Shown: positions 58,275 through 64,000 of the stretch, one piece after another
Position numbering within the stretch: the first letter of the stretch is position 1
How the letters are laid out: each line of letters opens with the position of its first letter
Assembly (NCBI GenBank): GCA_015345905.1
Contig: JADDTR010000040.1
Location: 1-64,000 of the forward strand
Source of the DNA: Aotearoamyces nothofagi
Lineage: Eukaryota > Ascomycota > Leotiomycetes > Leotiales > Tympanidaceae
DNA: 64,000 nucleotides
Reading direction: 5' to 3'
Position numbers and translations under genes: made by a program
The notes under the pieces: model-generated
Told to the model about the DNA's origin: nothing
Database searches by the model: none
The model's input: the letters and a program-made list of their open reading frames with translations, nothing else

Positions 58275-59301
58275 ATGGCTACAGCAAGTATTCTCCAGGC
58301 TCAAGACCATTTCAAAAATGAGATAATGGAAGCTTCGCCGCTCGGGCAGGAGGAGCGTACTCGTCATGGCCGGAGCAAGCACAGTGGCAGTGTTTCGAAA
58401 TCCGGCAGAGCGAGAGGGGCCAGTTTTGCCAACGTCAACGAGCGGCAATTGACAATCTCCAAGGCCTTAACTTGGATCTTCAAACATGGAGATGAGCAAG
58501 AAGAGCTGGTTCTGGACTCTGAAGGCTTCGCCAATCTTGGCGAACTTGTAAGTTCAGTCTCTATCTAGCTTCATCCAAACACAACGAAAGCCAGCTGCCA
58601 CTCCACCATTCCACGATCCTTATAGCACAGCTAACAAAACCCAGCTATCATGGTACTATCTTGAAAGCCTGCATGTCTCTGTCCCCGAAATCCGCAGCGT
58701 AGTCACCAACGACCCACGCCAACGATTCGTGCTCAAATCCAGACCCAACACCAAACCCGACTCCGCCACGCCTTCCGACTGGGCAATCGGTACGACCAAG
58801 ACTACCAGCGCAGCAAAAGAGCTCGCAGAAATGACGCCTGTTACGCTCTCTGCCGAAAACATCCCTGAAACGGTCATCTACAGCACCACCTACTCCGCCT
58901 ACCCCCACATCCTCTCATCCGGCTTCCTCAAAAATACAAGCGGTACTCGCCAGCTGCGCTTCAGCACCGAAGTGTCAGATGAAGCCGAAGTCCTCATCTA
59001 CATCGACGTCTTCAAAGCTCTTGAAGAAGAGCCAAAGATTACATGGTTCAGCAATGAAGCGAAAGCGAGCGTTGTTACGGATGGTGATGCGAACGGGACC
59101 ATCGATAGAAAGTTCTGGAAACGCGTTGTGGGACGGAAGTTTGAGGTTGGGATGCTGTTTGAGGATGGCGAGGTGGTCAAAGAGGTACCACCGAATTTGA
59201 GGGGGAAGAAAACTGGAAAGAAGGCGGCGGAGAAGGGCAGTCGGACGGCGGTTAAGAGTGGTGCTGCTAAGGAGTTGAGCTCGGACGAGGAGTCTGTCTA
59301 G
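58275..59301 (+). CDS. Tpt1/KptA-fold protein lacking key catalytic residues
   Basis: Exons are 58275-58547 and 58645-59301 (97-nt intron, phase 0), giving 309 residues. The body aligns from end to end with tRNA 2'-phosphotransferase Tpt1, which removes the splice-junction 2'-phosphate using NAD+: ISKALTWIFKH for LSKALSYLLRH, LVLDSEGFANLGELL for LTIDSNGYTPLKELL, VTNDPRQRFVLK for VKENDKQRFHIK, IPETVIYSTT for LPQELIHGTN, and VLIYIDVFKALEE for NVYIFIDCHSPLF. Of the Tpt1 tetrad Arg23/His24/Arg71/Arg138, the first is K70 here, His (H71) and the RF arginine (R118) remain, and the last arginine is not at its place (NTSGTRQLRF for PMSRNHVHL). The HGT and QGHS motifs are gone. A basic N-terminus, a Lys-rich tail (KKTGKKAAEK) and an acidic end frame it. 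Probably a pseudoenzyme or an enzyme of changed chemistry. Confidence 0.8.
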
Positions 59302-59674
59302 ATTCTTTGAAAGTATGCGTTACCTTAAGTATGATTACATACATAGATACCGAGTTGTACTCGAATCTAGAAATATCTACTCTATAAATAACAGGACGTT
59401 CAAGTATATCGCTATTTGAAGCTCATGCTGGACTAGTTTTATATATATCGGGTATACCGCCATTTTTGATGCTCTCTTTTCTTGCCTTTAACAGAAAATA
59501 ATGACAACGATGATTGCGAGATGGTTGATCCGCCTAATACTAACATCCAAAGGCCTAACCCAACTCCATCAAATAATTCTCATAACAGCAAGTTAGACAA
59601 AACAATCAGCCCATCAAAAGTACCCAGCCAATGCCCAAAACGCGCCACAACGCCATCTAACATTCACACACCGC
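59302..59674. other. Intergenic between convergent genes
   Basis: 373 bases, AT-rich near 59330-59460, no gene. An open plus frame at 59482-59703 is Asn/Pro/Ser-rich without support. Confidence 0.4.
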
Positions 59675-60988
59675 TCAATTCCCCTGTTTCAGCTTCTTCT
59701 TGATAATCACATCCCTCTCCCACAACAACCTCGCCACGGCGCCAAACGGGCCGGCCAGCAGCACCCAAACGGACACAAGAAGCAGCAACTTGATCCAGCC
59801 TCGCGTTCTACCGCCCCGACCACCAGCGAGGAGGTCGCCGATTTCTTTCTCGTTCCGCGCGTTGCGGAAGAGCACGAGGGCCCAGAGGATGCCGGCGACA
59901 GAGGCGATGTAGAGATCCCAGATGAGGAAGACGTGCACGCCTTGCGCGAAGCTGGAGATGCGGAAGGAGGGCACGGGGGCCGGGGGGAGGTAGGTGGTGC
60001 GGAAGTCGGCGGTGAGGGGGGTGGGGAGGAGGGTTAGGAGGAGGGTAGGGATGTGTGTCGCCATGCAGAGGACGAGGGTGCAGACATATATGCGGCGGAC
60101 GGAGCAGAGGTATGTTGTTGAGAGAGATGTTTTGGGGGTTGGGACGGCAGAGAGGCGGCTTCTGTCGTATGCCGTCAAGGCTTGTTTGGCGAGATACTGG
60201 ATGAGGATTGTCCAGAGGGGGAAGGGCTGCCACATGGCGATTAGGAGTTGTTGGGTATATGGAGAGAATATAGAACAAGACGAAAGCAACATTAATGCTG
60301 ATGGAAGGACATAGCCCAGGGTGATTGAGAAGGGGAGGATTGCGAGGTCGTTGGCTGACACGAGGATGCTGCTGGAGCGGGTGGACGGGAACTCTTTTGC
60401 GGTGGGCGAGGTGACGAGGTGGATGAATAAATAAAGCGGCGTAGCCAGACCAAATCCCACAGTCTGTACAAGGAGACCCCAGATTCTGATGCTGATAACA
60501 AATTAGCCACGCTATACCCCACATACTCGTACGACGAGATCATATCATGTGACCGTGATGACTTACAAGCTGATGATTTTCCCCTGATTCCCTTCTCGCA
60601 AGCTTTCCAAAACGAGCAAGGTCCACGCCGCGCCCAGCTGGCCCATGAAAAGGACGGAAAACAAAGTCAGAGGCGGATAGGTCCACGCCGCAATAGGCGC
60701 GAAGAACGGGACCAGATTCGCAAGCAGAGCATCGAGTGTTCTGAAGCCGGAGTACTTGCGCAGAAGAGGGAATTCGGAGCCGGGGAACAGAGGATTCTCT
60801 TCTAGCAACAGGTCACCGATCGCCTTGTAAAGCCCGCCATTGAAGCCGAGGACGTGCAGGCAGTAGATTGAGGCGGCGGCGAGCAGTGGGAGGATGACGA
60901 GGACGACTTTCTGGAACGGGAAGAAGCGGGGTGCGGGCTGGGCGGCGGCGGGCTGGGATGGCGACGGGGAGCTGGAGCTGCTGGTCAT
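59675..60988 (-). CDS. Polytopic membrane protein, possible terpene-cyclase-like
   Basis: Exons are 60567-60988 and 59675-60491 (75-nt intron gtaagt...atcag, phase 2), giving 412 residues. The Ser/Pro/Ala-rich N-terminus is followed by about eight hydrophobic helices: VVLVILPLLAAASIYCLHVL, a helix with LLANLVPFFAPIAAW, SVLFMGQLGAAWTLLVL, LLVQTVGFGLATPLYLFIHL, a segment with AILPFSITLGYVLPSALMLL, then YVCTLVLCMATHIPTLLLTL, VFLIWDLYIASVAGILWALV and a last one in KLLLLVSVWVLLAGPFGAVA. The block GFNGGLYKAIGDLL and FRTLDALLANLV looks conserved. Fungal integral-membrane cyclases of meroterpenoid pathways share this general size and topology, but I cannot show the active-site acids, so the function is open. 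Confidence 0.8.
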
Positions 60989-61904
60989 CGATATGAGCGG
61001 GAAATCCGTCGAGCGAAGGTGAAGCCGTCTGGAAATGTTCTATCAGTCCTGTTGCGGGGCCGACAAGAAAGAGCTGGTATGGATGGATGGGGATCCTCAC
61101 GATGTGGGAAGGGGTTTGCGATATCTTTCTTGACACGGAAAGAGGGCAGATTCCCGGGACTTCAGTTGGGTAGAGATGATTGATTGTCAAATGAAGGTGC
61201 TTGCCTGTGCCTCGTTGATATGCAGACGTCTGAGACTTTAAGATGGCGTGTCACGTGTTTATGTCCGGAAGCAGCGATGGCCGGCTAGGCGAGAATGCCA
61301 CCAATCAGACGGGCGTAGATAATGCCAAATGGGCCACAATCTGATTGGCGTCTGCTGGACAACAATGGGTTGTCGATGTCCTTGAATACGTCATAGGCGC
61401 CTCGAGAGGGGGAGAATTATCGTCATGCTTGTTTTTAATACTGATGTTCTGCGCTTTTCTGCCGGGTCACGTGGATGTGATGGGATAACATTGCTGTGTG
61501 ATTACCTGGAGAGGATCGACAACAGCTTCCAGTATTATTCTGCATTGTTCCCTGTCATTTACCGCTGCGGGCCGCATCCAGCAAATGAACCAGGTTACAC
61601 GGTCCGGTCTCCGATTCCCCTGCAATAGGAAACTAGCCGTGCATCCCCGGATCAATCACGGATTCAACATTTCCAATTTCTCCCTTTAATACGTTCTTTA
61701 TCGTCTTCCAGGCGTCAAGGCAGGCTGCTGGGAGACTCCATAGGTAACCCATCGTGTACTTACTGTAACCATATACCCTCTCACTTCTCCTTCCCCACAT
61801 TACCGAGAACCCTTTGGTAGCTGTGCGCGTCGGCCAAATTAGACCGCTTCCTATCTGGATCTGTGTATATTGTCCTACCAAGTACCGACTCTTTTGTATC
61901 ACAA
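60989..61904. other. Divergent promoter region of membrane protein and P450 genes
   Basis: 916 bases between divergent starts (60988 minus, 61905 plus), no gene recognised. It contains tcacgtg E-box cores near 61251 and 61467. Sharing of this region makes joint regulation possible. Confidence 0.4.
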
Positions 61905-63629
61905 ATGACAATGGAGTCCTTCGACCTCTCTTTCGGCAGCCTGTTTCTGGCATCGCTTGCAACGGGGCTGGCATACATCGTGGTGATGCCTATATGGCGT
62001 CTTTACTTCAGTCCGATAGCACGTTTTCCTGGCCCAAAGCTTGCTGCCGTCACATATTGGTATCTCATTATCCGCGCTCACCAATAATGGCTCCCACTAA
62101 CGGTTCTAGGTACGAGGCATACTACGATGTCGTTCTAGGTGGCCAGTATACCTTTCAGATTGGCAAATTACACAAGCAATATGGCCCAATTGTGCGCATC
62201 AATCCCCATGAGCTCCATATTTCCACGCCTAGCTTCTATGATACCATCTATTCGGGTGCTGGTGGTGGGAAGCGTGATAAATGGGGATATTATACGAAGC
62301 AGTTTGCTACTCCTTCGTCAACGTTTGCAACTGTTGATCATGATCATCATCGAATCAGAAGAGCGGCATTGAGTCCTTTCTTTTCAATGACGAGTATTAG
62401 ACGACTGCAACCAGTTCTCCAGGAACGAGTTGATGTACTGATTCAGCGCTTGAGGGACCAAAGGGATTCACCAGAGCTGCTAAGGATGGACCTTGCCTAC
62501 TCGGCTTTCACCAATGGTATATTGATCGTGCGTTTGACTTTTTAAATGGTTGTTAATTAAATGTAGATGTTGTCTTGGAATATTCCTTCGCTCGATCTGA
62601 GAACCGCCTATCTGCGAAAGATTTCGCACCAGATTACCACTATGCTCTCGAAGCAGCAGCCAAGGGAGGGGCCCTTCTAAAGCAGTTCATCTTCCTCGTG
62701 GATATCATGAGAGCTCTTCCAAATTTCCTGGCGAGTCGTCTTATGCCAAAGTTGGCATCTGCTATGGCAGCCCGAACAGTAATGCCCCCAGCCTTTACAT
62801 CAATCCGATCCCCGATCTAACCTGAAAATCCCTACAGAGGCATTTCGCACACATTGCAGAGGTTAAACGGAGCACAGACTATTACCAAGACGTGGAGCAC
62901 CGGACGCTTTTTCACGAGATTTTGAATAGCAAGCTTCACGAGCGAGAAAAGACGGATAAACGTCTCGCTGAAGAAGCGACCATTCTTGTTGGCGCAGGTA
63001 CGGGGACAACAGCATGGGCGCTCTCCGTCGCCACTTATCATCTTCTCAGCAATGCGAAAGTGCTTTCGAAACTCAAGGCAGAGCTAGCATCTGCCATCGC
63101 CGACACTTCGAGTACAATCCCGCTAACCGTACTCCAAAACCTACCCTACCTCCACGCCGTGGTTCAAGAAGCGCTCCGACTCAGCTACGGCGCCAGTTCA
63201 CGTCTCGAAAGAGTCTCGCCCGACGAGCCCATCCTCTTCAACGACGGCGATCGCGAATGGCAGATCCCGCCTGGAACCCCAGTCAGCATGACCAGCGCGC
63301 TGATCCACCACGACGAATCCATCTTTCCCTCCTCGCGGCAATTCGTTCCCGAGCGCTGGGTCGAGAATCCGAAACTGGATCGCTATCTCGTCTCGTTCTC
63401 GAAAGGCTCGAGGCAGTGCTTGGGCATGAACCTGGCATACACGGAGCTCTACATGTGTCTCTCTGCTATCTTCTCGCGATTAGGTACGAAAGAGGTTAAA
63501 CTGGATGGCGATGAAGGGACTATGGAATTGTGGGAGACGGGGCTGGAGGATGTCGAGTTAGGGATTGATGGGTTTACGGCCTTCCCAAAGGCTGATTCGA
63601 AGGGGGTTAGGGTTCTAGTTAAATCCTAA
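61905..63629 (+). CDS. Cytochrome P450, related to the one at 34.1 kb
   Basis: ER-anchored monooxygenase. Exons are 61905-62059, 62110-62516, 62567-62778 and 62838-63629 (introns of 50, 50 and 59 nt), giving 521 residues. A second ATG at 61911 is equally possible. The membrane helix ([19 protein letters not shown]) is followed by [20 protein letters not shown]. The shared family blocks are [19 protein letters not shown] and [13 protein letters not shown]. The I-helix reads AGTGTTAW: glycine (G314) stands where an Asp/Glu is expected. ExxR is in QEALRLSYG, then FVPERW. The haem loop [12 protein letters not shown] has cysteine near C452. Five to six residues around each motif match the 34.1-kb P450, so they belong to one family. 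It is divergent from the polytopic membrane protein gene, a pairing that could belong to a terpenoid pathway. Confidence 0.92.
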
Positions 63630-63873
63630 ACTGTATCCCTAAATTTTACTCGTCTGGAGTTATGCATTCTAGGTTGTTTCAATCCAGAATGGTAGGGAAA
63701 AGATGTAATGATGAGTGAGAGAATTCCCATCGTCATGCTCTGTATATTTCGTGTCTTCTCTCTCCGTATATAGATTGCCCATGAATAGCTGGCCACAAAT
63801 CATATGTCCAAAATCCAGCCTTCCACCCTTCTATTGCCCATAAATTGCTTCATGTTCCAAAACAAATAGCCCA

Positions 63874-64000
63874 TCATTTCGCAACAACCCACTCCGGCGT
63901 CGCCCAGCCACGCTTCCCCGACGGCACCCGATACTCCAAGACCGACTTCTCAAGATCAAACGGCGGCGCAAGCACCGTCATATCACCAACGCCCCACTCC
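63874..64000 (-). CDS. C-terminal end of an unidentified protein, cut by the window edge
   Basis: A minus-strand frame enters from the right edge and ends with a stop at 63874-63876, giving 41 visible residues. They include LAPPFDLEKSVLEYRVPSG and KRGWATPEWVVAK. Codon use is like the flanking genes and the frame is open up to the edge. I do not recognise the family. It is convergent with the P450, 244 bases away. Confidence 0.55.
   Translation of the reverse strand, partial: EWGVGDMTVLAPPFDLEKSVLEYRVPSGKRGWATPEWVVAK

Noticed and set aside
1-64000. CRISPR arrays, rRNA genes and tRNA genes
   Set aside because: No regularly spaced identical repeats, no rRNA-like blocks, and no sequence with both A- and B-box promoter words in tRNA spacing were noticed by eye.

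Overview
The window looks like nuclear DNA of a filamentous ascomycete (Pezizomycotina). Nearly every gene has short GT-AG introns of about 45-125 nt, often with a CTAAC/CTGAC-type branch site. Typical fungal families are present: two Zn2Cys6 regulators, an NRPS-like A-T-R reductase, DUF7137, fungal MFS carriers and P450s. One 7.4 kb AT-rich stretch looks like repeat DNA decayed by repeat-induced point mutation (RIP). The species cannot be fixed from sequence alone.

Layout. 0.6-6.8 kb: an MFS carrier and an NRPS-like adenylation/thiolation/reductase enzyme on the same strand, separated by three diverged copies of a ~165-190 bp direct repeat; together they resemble a minimal metabolite locus. 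7.4-14.1 kb: mostly conserved housekeeping genes, namely a Ser/Thr-rich single-pass membrane protein, the complex I assembly methyltransferase NDUFAF7, a CDK11-type kinase (divergent from NDUFAF7 over 154 bp) and a DUF7137 surface protein. 14.7-18.8 kb: a Zn2Cys6 regulator and an SDR whose stop codons are one base apart. 19.3-26.75 kb: the AT-rich island, without intact genes. 27.2-29.9 kb: an MFS carrier and a divergent SDR. 31.1-33.5 kb: a dynamin/Mx-like GTPase. 34.1-40.7 kb: a P450, myo-inositol oxygenase, and a second Zn2Cys6/Fungal_trans_2 regulator with a GC-AG intron inside the zinc cluster.

40.7-44.1 kb is GC-rich and has no recognisable gene. It leads into an Ala/Ser-rich secreted, probably GPI-anchored, protein. 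Then come Gtr2/RagC (46.2-47.5), a MIF-like domain protein (50.4-51.5), a four-helix membrane protein (54.8-55.6), a Tpt1/KptA-like protein lacking key catalytic residues (58.3-59.3), a polytopic membrane protein (59.7-61.0), a second P450 related to the first (61.9-63.6) and the tail of a minus-strand gene at the right edge. Long gene-free gaps with microsatellites separate several of these.

The strongest candidates for something new are the Tpt1-fold apparent pseudoenzyme, the MIF fold embedded without its catalytic N-terminal proline, the small NRPS-like/MFS locus, and the second P450 that has lost the I-helix acid. All exon structures were derived by eye from splice motifs, reading-frame phase and family resemblance. 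No database search was run.
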